Source: JARRKC01 sp963723965
GTDB lineage: Bacteria > Acidobacteriota > UBA6911 > RPQK01 > JAPXNP01
Reading direction: 5' to 3'
Length of the DNA stretch: 64,000 nucleotides
Assembly: GCA_963723965.1 (NCBI GenBank)
Contig: CAVRSV010000015.1
Coordinates: 1-64,000, forward strand
Below the pieces are notes generated by a model. The model searched no databases and had not been told where the DNA came from. It was given only the letters and a program-made list of their open reading frames with translations. Positions 47,241-58,626 of this stretch are shown in pieces (within the stretch, counting starts at the first letter, position 1; each line of letters begins with the position of its first letter). The position numbers and the translations under genes were made by a program.

Positions 47241-49994
47241 TCAGAAGGTCGAGGCACCCGGCGTGTGCGCCGGCGGCCGCGCGTCGACGAGGTAGTCGGT
47301 ACCTGCCAGGACCTTCATGGAGTAGTGCCCCTGGGCATCGGTTACGGCAGTGATGGTAAAAGCGGCATTGCCGGCGCCGACCAGACTCTGCCCGCTGGCG
47401 GCCGTGACGTAGACGCCCTCGACGGGAGCTCCGCTCGGGTCGGTCACCACCCCGGAGAGTTCGACTTCGGGCGGATATGCCGGGCCTGTGATGTCAAGCC
47501 GGCCGTCCGCATCGAAACTGTGAAGGTTGGTGCCGATCAGGGGGAAATTGACCTGCCCCACATGCCCAATGGCCGCATCGCCACCGGCCGGCAGGGAAGC
47601 AAAGTAGTGGTCCGATTGTCCCCGAGGAACGATCAACGAATAGGATCCGTCGCTCAGCGACGATGAATAGCTGGACCCGACGCTGGCAGGCACACACTGC
47701 AAGACCTCGAGATTAGTCGGGACCTGGAGATTCTGGGCGTAGGCGACTCCTCCGGTGTAGTCCTGGGTCTCGGGTTGTCGAATTGCTCCAGAGACTTCGA
47801 CGATATCGGGCACATTCAGGCTGACTCCGGAGGCGCCGCCGGGGCCGACGTTCACGGTGCCCACATCGTAAAGCACACTCGAGCGGATCTGTCCCGACGA
47901 GCTGTCGATCTCCGTGAAAAGGAGGGTCGCCGTGTAGGCACCCGCTGCGAGGTCCACGCTGAAGCCGCCGCCGCTGTCCAGACTGTCCATGGCTTGGGTC
48001 CTGGAATTCTCGTCGACGAAGACGATGTTGACACCTTGGGGCGAGACGTCGGGAGGAAGCTTGCCGAGGCCACCCACCGTCCCTGAGACCGTGGCGAGTG
48101 AGACGCCCGGAACCGTGAACCCCTGGTTCGTGTCTCCGCTGACGACAACGTCCGTTTCCCGCTGGCTCAGGAAAGTGCCGGAGAAGCCGCCGCTCTGCTG
48201 CCCGAGGATTGCGGATACCTGCGAAGGACTCGAGGCGTCGTTGGCGAAGGCGCAGAGCAGCAGGTGGTAGGTTCCCGCCGGCACGATCACGGAATAAGTA
48301 TCTCCCGACAGGTTGTACAAGCCGGTGAAGATGTGGCCGGCGTCGTCAATGGCGGCGGGACCGCCAAAGCCGGCGAAGCCTGACGGCAGACCGAGGGCCC
48401 CACTCAGTTCGAACCCGGCATCGAGCTGGATGTTGAGTTCCACCGAGCCGGCCTGAGCCGGCCCGTTACCGGACGGAGTCACACCCCCGGAAAGATCCAC
48501 TCCCGTGATGGTCTTGGGCAAGAGGTTTTCTCCACTGGGAGCGGGCCCTCCTCCGGCCCCGTAGATCCCGGGGATGACGGGAAGGGTGGTCAATGTCCGC
48601 CCGCCCTGGCGCAGGCCGATCCCTGCCAGCGCGACATCCGATGAGATGGCGAGTTGCCCTCGGACGGCTCCAATATTGCCGCTCAGTTCGCTGACAAGCT
48701 TGGCGAGGTGCCCGTGTGGGGGTACCGTTGCGACTGCAATATCGCCGGGGGAAGCAGCGATCACTGCCCCTGAATCATCGTAGAGCGTAAACGACACGTG
48801 GGCCGTCTCGGTCGAGGAGACATTCTGCAAAGCCACGCCCGTGTCGAAACCCGAAGTGAGATCGACGGGGAGCGTGAACTGCTTCTGTACGGGGGAGTCG
48901 CCCACCCCTGCTTCGACCGTGATGATCCCCTGGGCGTCGAGCAAGCTGAAAATCGAGGAAACTCCGATGGGTACGGAGGACTCGATCCGGGCAGAGCCGG
49001 TGGTCAGGCTGCCGGTTCCGGTCGTCTCGACGAAGGTGGCGCCATTGGCGGGGAGCGCGAGGGCGAAGTCGCTTCCCGTTTGACCGTCCGAGAGAGTGGT
49101 CACGAACGGGTTCCCGTCGTCGTCGGTCAGGTGAACGTTGACCGTCCCAGCCTGGCCCAGGCTGAAGATCACGAACTGGGTCTTGATGCCGGCGTCGCCC
49201 GCCGACCCGTTGGCGACATGAGGCAGACGAAACTCTTTCTGTGTGTTCGCCGTGGACACGACCGGCAACGTCGTCAGTGGGGTCTGCGCGGCCGAGTTCT
49301 GGCGCAGCGTCAAGGCGGCCACCTGATCCGTCGCCGACACCGTCAGCCGGCCTTTGAAATCACCCAATGTGGGAAACAGCCCGTTCTGCTCGTCCACGAA
49401 GATACCCAGGTGTCCTCCCGCGGACATCTGACGGGTCGTGGTCCCGACCAAGGTGCCGCTCTCATCGTAGAGATTGAAGGTCAGCGTGGTTTGCCCCGCC
49501 CCCAGATTGGTGATCGCCAGTCCCGTATTGAAGGGGCCTGTTGTGTCGACGGCCAGCGCGAAACTGGTCATTGACTGGGAAGCGGCGACCCCGGTTTCGG
49601 TCAGGGTGAAACTGCCGCCGCCCCCGAAGATGGTGAAGATCGCGGAGACTCCGATTTCTGCCCCCACCGATGTGACCGTCGCCGATCCGGTGACCAGGGC
49701 GTTGGTCCCTTTGTCCGTCGTGAGGAAGCGAGTCTCTCCGGCCGGGAGCTGGAGCACTTTGACCGGCCCCTCCGTCAGACCCGGGACCGGGATCGACAGG
49801 GGGGCACCGGCTTCGTCGAAGAAGCTCAAGGTCACGGTGGCATCGCTGGAGCTATTGTTGACCAGAACAAAGGTCGTCGAAATCAGGCTGATGCCGTTGG
49901 CGATCTGCGGCAGCCGGTAGGTCACCTGCGCCGGCAGTACGGGGGTTGACAGGCCCAGAAGCAACATCATCACAAAGAGATAGCGAACTCGCAT
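47241..49994 (-). CDS. Exported repeat-domain protein with carboxypeptidase-regulatory-like C-terminus
   Basis: 917 residues with signal peptide RYLFVMMLLLGLSTPVLPAQ. Two copies of the domain found in the neighbouring giant protein occupy about 25-250 and 255-475. They share LPQIANG/LPHVANG openings, FNTGLAITN/FDTGVALQN and GGHLGIFVDE/HGHLAKLVSE strings, and LTLRQ/GLRQ endings. The rest is built of beta-sandwich modules of the carboxypeptidase-regulatory/SdrD-B type, ending with GVVTDPSGAPVEGVYVTA and AVTDAQGHYSMKV. It lacks an LPXTG, PEP-CTERM or other obvious sorting signal. It is likely a surface or outer-envelope structural protein expressed with the giant protein. Confidence 0.75.
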   Translation of the reverse strand: MRVRYLFVMMLLLGLSTPVLPAQVTYRLPQIANGISLISTTFVLVNNSSSDATVTLSFFDEAGAPLSIPVPGLTEGPVKVLQLPAGETRFLTTDKGTNALVTGSATVTSVGAEIGVSAIFTIFGGGGSFTLTETGVAASQSMTSFALAVDTTGPFNTGLAITNLGAGQTTLTFNLYDESGTLVGTTTRQMSAGGHLGIFVDEQNGLFPTLGDFKGRLTVSATDQVAALTLRQNSAAQTPLTTLPVVSTANTQKEFRLPHVANGSAGDAGIKTQFVIFSLGQAGTVNVHLTDDDGNPFVTTLSDGQTGSDFALALPANGATFVETTGTGSLTTGSARIESSVPIGVSSIFSLLDAQGIITVEAGVGDSPVQKQFTLPVDLTSGFDTGVALQNVSSTETAHVSFTLYDDSGAVIAASPGDIAVATVPPHGHLAKLVSELSGNIGAVRGQLAISSDVALAGIGLRQGGRTLTTLPVIPGIYGAGGGPAPSGENLLPKTITGVDLSGGVTPSGNGPAQAGSVELNIQLDAGFELSGALGLPSGFAGFGGPAAIDDAGHIFTGLYNLSGDTYSVIVPAGTYHLLLCAFANDASSPSQVSAILGQQSGGFSGTFLSQRETDVVVSGDTNQGFTVPGVSLATVSGTVGGLGKLPPDVSPQGVNIVFVDENSRTQAMDSLDSGGGFSVDLAAGAYTATLLFTEIDSSSGQIRSSVLYDVGTVNVGPGGASGVSLNVPDIVEVSGAIRQPETQDYTGGVAYAQNLQVPTNLEVLQCVPASVGSSYSSSLSDGSYSLIVPRGQSDHYFASLPAGGDAAIGHVGQVNFPLIGTNLHSFDADGRLDITGPAYPPEVELSGVVTDPSGAPVEGVYVTAASGQSLVGAGNAAFTITAVTDAQGHYSMKVLAGTDYLVDARPPAHTPGASTF

Positions 49995-50256
49995 AGTTGG
50001 TCCTTCCCGAGGAGGTTGCAGAAATGGTTCAAGGCGTTCACCTGGAGGGTAATGCGTAGCAGGATATTATCATGAAGAGAAACACGCCGGGCTCGATCCA
50101 GGGAGGATGGTCTCCCCTCCGGAGGGCTGAAGAACCGGGCTCTTCCGGGAGCCTCTCCGCATCTCTTGCTGATCCAGGGTGCTTGTTCTGCTCCGGCCTC
50201 GGGGGTAGAGTGGTCCGACGGGGCACCAGGTAGAACCCGATTTGCGGAGCTCGAAA

Positions 50257-51510
50257 ATGAAGAAAAATCGCCGGAGTTTTCTCCGAACTGCTGCTGTATC
50301 CGTGGCCGCGCCCGGGCTGGCTCGGGTGGCCGCCGGACAATCGGCTCGCCCGAACTCGTATCCCGAGCCGGTCTTCGGCGGGCCCTCCAGTGGGATACCC
50401 GTCCTCAAGGAGAAGACGGGACTGAAGATCCAGTCCATCGAAACGTTCGTCGACGGGAACCTGGGCTTCACCCGCGTCACGACCGATGACGGAAGTGAAG
50501 GGTGGGGGCAGGTCTCGAATTACGATGCGGACGTCTCTGCGACGATCCTGCATCGCAAGATCGCGTCGTACGGGTTGGGCCGGGATCCGGCCGACCTGGA
50601 GGACATCGTCGACCGCGCCATCGAAGGGAACTACAAGTACCCCTGGTCGTTCGTCTGCCGGGCCACGACCGGGCTCGAGACGGCAATCTGGGATCTACTT
50701 GGCAAGCGCCGGGGGCGTTCCGTGTGTGAGCTTCTGGGCGGGAGACCACGACCGCTTCCGGTGTACGGTTCGAGCATGAGCCGGACCATCACGCCGGCCC
50801 AGGAGGCGGAACGGATCGCCCGTCTCCGTGACCAGAAAGGATTCCGGGCCTTCAAGATCCGAGTGGGAAAGGTGGCGGGCCGGGATGAAGATCAGTGGCC
50901 GGGGCGCACCGAAGAGATCATACCTGCCATCCGTAAGGCGGTCGGCAGCGACGTGGCTCTGCTGGCGGATGGGAACAGCTGTTATACCCCTCCGAGGGCG
51001 ATCGAGGTGGGTCGGCTGCTGGAAAGCTACGATTACAGCCACTTCGAGGAACCCTGCCCCTTCTGGGAACTGGAATGGACGGCACAGGTCGCCTCCGTGC
51101 TGGATGTGCCCATTGCCGGAGGCGAACAGGACAACGATCTGGCCCAGTGGCGGCGGATGATCGGAATGCGCGCCATCGACATCACGCAGCCCGATATCTG
51201 CTACATCGGCGGTGTCCTGCGAGCCCTGCGGGTGGCCAGGATGGCGCAGGGCGCAGGGCTGACCTGTGTGCCCCATTCGGCCAATCTGTCCCTGATCATC
51301 GTCTTTACGCTGCATCTCTTCGGCGCCCTGCCCAATGCGGGCCGTCACGTGGAATACACGATCGAGGAGGATAGCTGGACGCGGGGCATTTATGAACCGG
51401 CCCTCCAGGTCATCGACGGCAAGGTGCAGGTCCCGGAGGGGCCGGGCTGGGGTGTCACCCTCAGCAAAGACTGGTTGTCCAGGGCCAACCACGAGAAGTC
51501 CGAGGCCTGA
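50257..51510 (+). CDS. Exported mandelate racemase/muconate lactonizing-family (enolase superfamily) protein
   Basis: ATG 50257, with GGAG seven bases upstream, gives 417 residues. A Tat-like signal (KKNRRSFLRTAAVSVAAPGL) precedes a complete enolase-superfamily enzyme. The N-terminal capping domain is followed by KIRVGKVAGRDEDQ (KxK-type base region). The metal ligands are in LLADGNSCY, FEEPCPFWELEW and GGEQDN, and VPHSANLS supplies the general-base His. These features fit acid-sugar dehydratases of the mandelate racemase subgroup. Export of such an enzyme is unusual. GH67 follows 56 bases downstream, so glucuronate-type acids or their oxidised derivatives are reasonable substrate guesses. 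Confidence 0.87.
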   Translation: MKKNRRSFLRTAAVSVAAPGLARVAAGQSARPNSYPEPVFGGPSSGIPVLKEKTGLKIQSIETFVDGNLGFTRVTTDDGSEGWGQVSNYDADVSATILHRKIASYGLGRDPADLEDIVDRAIEGNYKYPWSFVCRATTGLETAIWDLLGKRRGRSVCELLGGRPRPLPVYGSSMSRTITPAQEAERIARLRDQKGFRAFKIRVGKVAGRDEDQWPGRTEEIIPAIRKAVGSDVALLADGNSCYTPPRAIEVGRLLESYDYSHFEEPCPFWELEWTAQVASVLDVPIAGGEQDNDLAQWRRMIGMRAIDITQPDICYIGGVLRALRVARMAQGAGLTCVPHSANLSLIIVFTLHLFGALPNAGRHVEYTIEEDSWTRGIYEPALQVIDGKVQVPEGPGWGVTLSKDWLSRANHEKSEA

Positions 51511-51566
51511 CGGGATGCCCTCGGCGTGCCGGGCAGGGGGGCCAATTCCTGTAGGATGGTGATGCG

Positions 51567-53729
<2,163 letters not shown>

Positions 53730-54152
53730 TCCAGGCTTCCAGCCCGGTGGGTCTGGCAGGCTTCCAGCCTGCCCAGGGCCGCGCGACCGGTCTCGGCGGA
53801 TCATGAAGGATCGCGGGGCTTCTTCGGGAGAATGACGATGTACCGGTTCTTCTTCATCACCGCCCGCTCCGCCCTCTATGCGGTGCACCCGCGCTCAGCC
53901 GCGGAGTGACCCCTGCGGCGGAGCCGCTTTGGAAGTGCGGAAGCGGAGGCACGGAGCTTCCGCTTTCCGCAGGCAGGTCTCGGCGCGGTCAGTCGCCCGG
54001 ACCTGGGCAGAAGGTCCGACCGTCCGCCCCGGAAGCCGCGGGCGGTCGACTGCGGGTCCCCGGGCGACGCGAAAGCGGCAGCAAGCTGCCGCACTCGCAA
54101 GGGCGCCTGCGGCGCCTGGGATATCTGCGCGGGTCGTAGAGCTCCGGATACT
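53730..54152. other. Non-coding region rich in GC hairpins
   Basis: There is no protein-like reading frame, but there are several perfect or near-perfect inverted repeats. GGCAGGCT-TCC-AGCCTGCC is at 53755-53773, directly after GH67. GCGGC-GGA-GCCGC lies near 53915-53927. A longer stem starting TGCGGAAGCGG and closing CCGCTTTCCGCA is at 53936-53971. GCGGCAGC-AA-GCTGCCGC is at 54075-54092, and GGCGCC-TGC-GGCGCC at 54102-54116. GH67 and GH3 converge on this region, so it is a shared 3' zone. Either a bidirectional terminator cluster, a REP-like repeat array or a structured RNA would fit. Confidence 0.65.
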
Positions 54153-56330
54153 TCAAACCCGGACCCGGAACCTCGCCCGGAGGCCCTCCGGATCCAACGA
54201 ATGGGCCCCCACGAAGACCTCGTACTCGATCGGTTCGACGACGAACTCACCCCGCCCTTCGTCGTAGTAGGCCAGGCGGGAGATGGGGACACTGATTTGC
54301 ACTGGCCGGGATTCGCCGGCCTGGAGGAAGACGCGCGTGAATCCCTTCAACTCCCTCGGTGCCCGCTCCACGGCCGATCCGATGGCCGAGACGTAGAGCT
54401 GAACGACTTCCTCGCCGGCGTGGTCCCCGAGATTCGAGACCTCCAGACCAACCTCCAGGGTGTCGTCGGGGGACCACTCCATTCGTTCGAGTTTCAAATC
54501 GGCATATCGGTAGGACGAGTAGCTCAGGCCGAAGCCAAATGGAAAGGCCGGCGTCCTCCCGTCGCGCTCCAGCTTTCGGTAGCCGTGCCAGAGGTCGTAC
54601 TCGATTTCGGCGGCGTCCTTGTCGAAGAAAGGCAGATCCTCGGCCCGTTCCGGGACTGCGAAAGGGAGGCGGCCACTGGGATTGACGCGGCCCGAGAGGA
54701 TATCCGCCAGCGCGTGGCCGCCCTCCATGCCGGGATACCACAGCATCAGGATCGCCGGAACCCGGGCCCGCCAGGACTCCATGATCACGGCGCTCCCGCC
54801 CATGACTGCGACGACGGTGCGGGGGTTCGCCGCCGCCACGGTCTGGATCAGCTGTTCGTCCGCAGCGGAGAGGGTGAGCCGGTCGCGGTCTCCCCCCTGG
54901 CAGAAATCGTCCGACGGAGCCCCCGCGAGGCTGCCGAGGAGCTTCTCGACCAGAGGAGCCTCTTCGGGCGACGGGGGAGGGAATAAGGCGGCCAGTGTCT
55001 GCATCGTGTCCGGCGCGATGTATTCCCCTTCGTCGTCATGGGTGTACCCCACGACGAGTATCGCGACGTCGGCCGACCGGGCCGTCTTGGCGGCGTCAGC
55101 CGGATCGGCGGCACCGTCGTACAGGATCTCCGCCGTCTCCTCGAAGCCGATGCGGATTCCCTCGAGCGGCGTCACGACGTGCTCTGGACGGGTATTGCTC
55201 GATCCGCTGTCGCCGGTATTGGGGGTCCCGGCAAGGCGTCCGATCACGGCGATCCTCGAAACGTCACGCAGCGGCAGGAGGCTGCCTTCATTCTTGAGAA
55301 GCACGATGGACTTGCGAGCGACCTCCCGGGCCAGCTTCCGATGGCGCTCGCATCCGGCGTCGTCCGCGCTGTACCGCCCGGGCCGGGCCAGTCGGATCTG
55401 CTGTCGCAAGAGCCTCCGCGCCGCCTCGTCGATGCGCTCCACGGCCACATCTCCGCTCTCCACGAGGCGTTTGAGGTTGCGGTGATAGTGCATCTGGAAG
55501 GGCATCTCGAGGTCCTGGCCGGCCAGTGCCGCCTTGTGCGCGTCACGCATCCCGAATATGAAATCGGTCATGACGAAGCCGCGGAATCCCCATCGACGCT
55601 TCAGGATGTCCGTCAGCAGCGGCCGGCTCTGCCCGCACCACTCCCCGTTGACGCTGTTGTAGGCACTCATGATGGCGGCGACGCCTTCGTCGACGACGCG
55701 CTTGAAGTGGGCCAGATAGATCTCGTGGAGGGCGCGCTCGCCGACGCTGACATTGACCTTGAAGCGGGCGTTTTCCATCGAGTTGAGGGCGAAGTGCTTG
55801 GCGCAGGCCATCGCATGGCGCTGAACGCCGCGAACGAGGGCGGCCCCCATTTCTCCGAGATGGTGTGGGTCTTCACCGTACGTTTCCTGGGCCCGGCCCC
55901 AGGCCGGGTGGCGCAAGAGGTTGATGCAGACACCGGCGAACAGGTTCCCGCCCAGAGCCCGCACTTCACGGCCGATCGCGTCACCGACCTGTTCCTCGAG
56001 TTCGACGTCCCAGGTCGCGCCCCGGGCCATCGAGACGGGAAAAGTCGTGGCTCCTTCCATCACCACGCCCCGGGGACCGTCCAGAAACCGGATGCCCGGA
56101 ATGCCAAGGCGGGAGCGGACGCCCGCGTTCCAGGGATGATTGGCGTAGCCGCCGCTGAACATCTCGGCCATGCCGGTCCAAAAAGACGGATCGCCGTCCA
56201 TCAGGGAAATCTTTTCGTCCAGCGTGAGTCGTGCGATCAGGTCGTGCGCCAGCGCCTCGATCTCCTCATCGGGCAGTACGGTGTCGGTCTCGATGCCGGG
56301 AAAGGCAGCCTCGTCGGGTCTCTGCGTCAT
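54153..56330 (-). CDS. GH3 beta-glycosidase (beta-glucosidase/xylosidase type), cytoplasmic
   Basis: 725 residues without a signal peptide. The domain order is a TIM barrel (IRFLDGPRGVVMEGATTFPV, KHFALNSMENARFKVNV, nucleophile Asp in FVMTDFIFGMRD), the alpha/beta sandwich (VLLKNEGSLLPL, GMEGGHALADILSGRVNPSG) and a C-terminal fibronectin type III domain. The nucleophile motif is TDF where many GH3 enzymes have SDW. A block near residues 425-480 (GEYIAPDTMQTLAALFPPPS) forms an insertion. It likely hydrolyses imported xylo- or gluco-oligosaccharides. It converges with the exported GH67. Confidence 0.93.
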   Translation of the reverse strand: MTQRPDEAAFPGIETDTVLPDEEIEALAHDLIARLTLDEKISLMDGDPSFWTGMAEMFSGGYANHPWNAGVRSRLGIPGIRFLDGPRGVVMEGATTFPVSMARGATWDVELEEQVGDAIGREVRALGGNLFAGVCINLLRHPAWGRAQETYGEDPHHLGEMGAALVRGVQRHAMACAKHFALNSMENARFKVNVSVGERALHEIYLAHFKRVVDEGVAAIMSAYNSVNGEWCGQSRPLLTDILKRRWGFRGFVMTDFIFGMRDAHKAALAGQDLEMPFQMHYHRNLKRLVESGDVAVERIDEAARRLLRQQIRLARPGRYSADDAGCERHRKLAREVARKSIVLLKNEGSLLPLRDVSRIAVIGRLAGTPNTGDSGSSNTRPEHVVTPLEGIRIGFEETAEILYDGAADPADAAKTARSADVAILVVGYTHDDEGEYIAPDTMQTLAALFPPPSPEEAPLVEKLLGSLAGAPSDDFCQGGDRDRLTLSAADEQLIQTVAAANPRTVVAVMGGSAVIMESWRARVPAILMLWYPGMEGGHALADILSGRVNPSGRLPFAVPERAEDLPFFDKDAAEIEYDLWHGYRKLERDGRTPAFPFGFGLSYSSYRYADLKLERMEWSPDDTLEVGLEVSNLGDHAGEEVVQLYVSAIGSAVERAPRELKGFTRVFLQAGESRPVQISVPISRLAYYDEGRGEFVVEPIEYEVFVGAHSLDPEGLRARFRVRV

Positions 56331-56413
56331 CCTTGCACCTCCGGCTTCAGTCTACCGGCAGGCAAGGGCCAGTGCTATCGGCATTCCTCGAAGTCGGCGC
56401 AGCGGGAGGACGA

Positions 56414-57433
56414 TCAGAAGTCCAATGCCCAGGTGGCAATCCGTTCGACCAAAGAGGTGGAACGCACCTCGAACACTCCGAATTGGACACCCTCCCAAGC
56501 CCCCAACTCGACGACGACGAACTCGCTGCCCCCAGCCTGTACCATCGTCACCGGTCGCAGCCTCGAGTCACTCTTGTAGTCACAATCCGTCAGGTCCACG
56601 CGCACCTCGAGCGGCCTCGGCGGCGCCTCCCTCTCCTGCAGGACCCACGCCGAGAAGATACTCGGGGCCACGCATTCTGGGACGGGGTATTCCTTCACCG
56701 CACTCAGGTAGACCAGGCTGTGGGTTCCACTCCGGAGCGGGGCTTTCCATGCGGAGACGCTCTTGAACGGGACTCTTCTGCGATCGGCGGCCTCCAGTGG
56801 GAAACCCGAGGAGGACCCATACTCATCGACCAGCCGTGCGATTTGGCGAGACTCTTCATCCTCGAACCGCTCCCGCAACCCATCCAGAATCGACGCGGCC
56901 AGCGGCGAGGCAGGAGGGAGTAGCTCGAAGCGCTCCCCAAAGCAGGCGAGGTTGCTGACGATCCCTGCCACGGGATCCGGACAGCAATCCCTGCACCGAG
57001 GGGGAAGCAGGGGAAGTTCGGTTCGAAGTGCCCAGTTCCAGGTGCAATGTGTTTCCAGCCAGAAGACTTCCTGGACTTCGACAGGTCCGGGCGCTCCCTC
57101 GAGAGGCATGAACCGCCACTTCGTCGGTAGCCGGCCGGTCTCTCCAAGAGTGCGAGTCAGCAGCTCGCTGAGGGCATCCGGGGAGTGACGCGACCTCCGG
57201 TCCGCAATCGAAATGGATCCGATTCGAGGCCAGATGTTGGTCCAGCTGCCCGAATCGTACACTGCGAATGGAATCACGGGGCCTATGGAGACACCGAGAA
57301 GGAGGGGGCCGTCACAGGTGCTATCGGACGCAGAGCCGGCGGGGTCGTCCTGAGGGAATCCGAAAGGGGATCCGGAGGCGAAAAGGATCGCCGCGACAGC
57401 GACCGACAGCAGCAATGCTCTCGAGCGGCCCAT
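56414..57433 (-). CDS. Exported protein of unknown function
   Basis: 339 residues with a signal peptide (ALLLSVAVAAILFASGSPFG) and a Cys-rich middle (CTWNWALRT, PPRCRDCCPDPVAG). I recognise no family. The end looks beta-rich (VTMVQAGGSEFVVVELGAW). It has an unusually good sigma-70-type promoter immediately upstream and no room for a leader or ribosome site, so it may be translated from a leaderless transcript. Confidence 0.6.
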   Translation of the reverse strand: MGRSRALLLSVAVAAILFASGSPFGFPQDDPAGSASDSTCDGPLLLGVSIGPVIPFAVYDSGSWTNIWPRIGSISIADRRSRHSPDALSELLTRTLGETGRLPTKWRFMPLEGAPGPVEVQEVFWLETHCTWNWALRTELPLLPPRCRDCCPDPVAGIVSNLACFGERFELLPPASPLAASILDGLRERFEDEESRQIARLVDEYGSSSGFPLEAADRRRVPFKSVSAWKAPLRSGTHSLVYLSAVKEYPVPECVAPSIFSAWVLQEREAPPRPLEVRVDLTDCDYKSDSRLRPVTMVQAGGSEFVVVELGAWEGVQFGVFEVRSTSLVERIATWALDF

Positions 57434-57469
57434 GAGTACCTATATAGTAGATAGACCTAAAACTGTCAA
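57434..57469 (-). promoter_or_regulatory. Consensus sigma-70-type promoter with no leader
   Basis: On the minus strand TTGACA (57464-57469) is separated by exactly 17 bases from TATATA (57441-57446). Only seven bases lie between the -10 box and the ATG at 57433, so transcription should begin at or next to the start codon, giving a leaderless mRNA. The spacer and flanks are AT-rich against a GC-rich background. Confidence 0.75.
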
Positions 57470-57616
57470 GAATATCCTGCCCTCGTGTCTGCCTCGCTTC
57501 CCTCCCAATCCACCGGAACGTCCGAGCCGTTTGGAGCTTGAGTCGGGGTGATCCCCAGGCAAAGGCCCCAATGCGCCTTTCCGTTCGTTGCTTTTACTGA
57601 TTTGTAGACGCAGATC

Positions 57617-57660
57617 GCGCCCCCCGAAGCAGCGTTTGGGACGCTGCTTCAGGCGGGCGC
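57617..57660. terminator. Strong hairpin downstream of the PEGA gene
   Basis: A perfect 10-bp stem GAAGCAGCGT-TTGGG-ACGCTGCTTC (57626-57650) is extended by outer GCGCCC/GGGCGC pairs after a short internal loop. It begins about 29 bases past the stop of the PEGA-domain gene on the minus strand. There is no T-run, so a Rho-independent role is not certain; it could be an RNA stabiliser or REP-like element. Confidence 0.55.
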
Positions 57661-57688
57661 TATTCAGAAAAACGCTGGTGAGTTGGGA

Positions 57689-58156
57689 CTACTGCCCTGG
57701 ACCGGGTGCCGGGCCGGGCTGTAGGTCGACGTCCAGCTTGAGTGTCTTCCCCCGAACGACGTAGATCTTTTGCGTAAGTGTCTGGTATCCGTCGGCGCTG
57801 ACCTCCAGGTTGTACTCACCCGGCCGGAGCCAAATTGACTTCAGGTCCTCGGCTTTCCCGGCAAAGGCGCCGTTGAGGTAGACATCTGCATCTTTCACAT
57901 TCGTCTTGAGCTTCAGTTTTCCGGCGTTCGAATGGTATCCCGGATAGGCTCCGTAGTAGCCGTACGGTCCGGACCACCCATAGGGACCGTAAAAGAACGG
58001 GCTATAGAAGAAGCGTGGTCCGAAGAAGGGCCTCACGATGATTCCTCCGCGAAACCCATCATGGTCCCTGTCATGGAACCGGCCGGCCGCGCTGACGGGC
58101 AGCGCCGTTAGCAGGAAAACGCCCAGCATCACCAGACCGACCTTCAATCCTTTCAT
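57689..58156 (-). CDS. Exported PEGA-domain protein
   Basis: ATG 58156 with GAGGAC upstream gives 155 residues; upstream in-frame starts lack a signal peptide. After the signal (VGLVMLGVFLLTALPVSAA) comes a His/Asp patch (RFHDRDHDGFRGG) and a Gly/Tyr/Phe-rich low-complexity segment (YGPYGWSGPYGYYGAYPGY). A single PEGA domain follows: GKLKLKTNVKDADVYLNGA, LRPGEYNLEVSADGYQ and KTLKLDVDLQPG. PEGA domains usually lie on the outer side of the inner membrane or in surface proteins. The function is unknown. Confidence 0.8.
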   Translation of the reverse strand: MKGLKVGLVMLGVFLLTALPVSAAGRFHDRDHDGFRGGIIVRPFFGPRFFYSPFFYGPYGWSGPYGYYGAYPGYHSNAGKLKLKTNVKDADVYLNGAFAGKAEDLKSIWLRPGEYNLEVSADGYQTLTQKIYVVRGKTLKLDVDLQPGPAPGPGQ

Positions 58157-58626
58157 TAGACTGTCCTCTATCTTTCCACCCCTTCGCAGGGGTTGAGTCT
58201 TCATACTATTTAAGATTCGCAGACAGGGCAGATGTTTCAGCCGAGTTCGATGATCCAGATGGTCCCAGGACGGGCTCCCTGTGGTCGGGGCTCGCGACGC
58301 AGGTATGGCAGCCACTCTTTCATTGCCTCCGCACTTGATGTAGGTTCCATCAATCCGACAGGAATCTCGGGGTTCTTTCCATGGCGATCGAAGAAGTCTT
58401 GCAGGAGTTACGATACTTCGATGGGGGGTCTACAAGCGGCAGGCCATGGAGGCCGCCGTGCAGTTTGGGCCGACAGGTCGAATCGGGACAGCTCGCGGAA
58501 GTCGAAAAAGAAGAAGCGGAAGACGCAGAAGGCCTCCCGCCTCAAGAATCGCACACGTTGACCCCAGGGGACTCCGCGCAAGACCGAAACCCGAAACCCG
58601 CCACCCGCGACGCCACCGGCGACAGC
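58157..58626. other. Intergenic region, no gene recognised
   Basis: This 470-base gap separates the PEGA gene from the end of the M28 peptidase gene, both on the minus strand. A forward-strand frame starting at 58381 is open for a long distance only because it runs antisense to the peptidase gene. Its first 60 codons have a more protein-like start (MAIEEVLQELRYFDGG) but no family match by eye, so a small decayed gene cannot be excluded. Confidence 0.35.
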
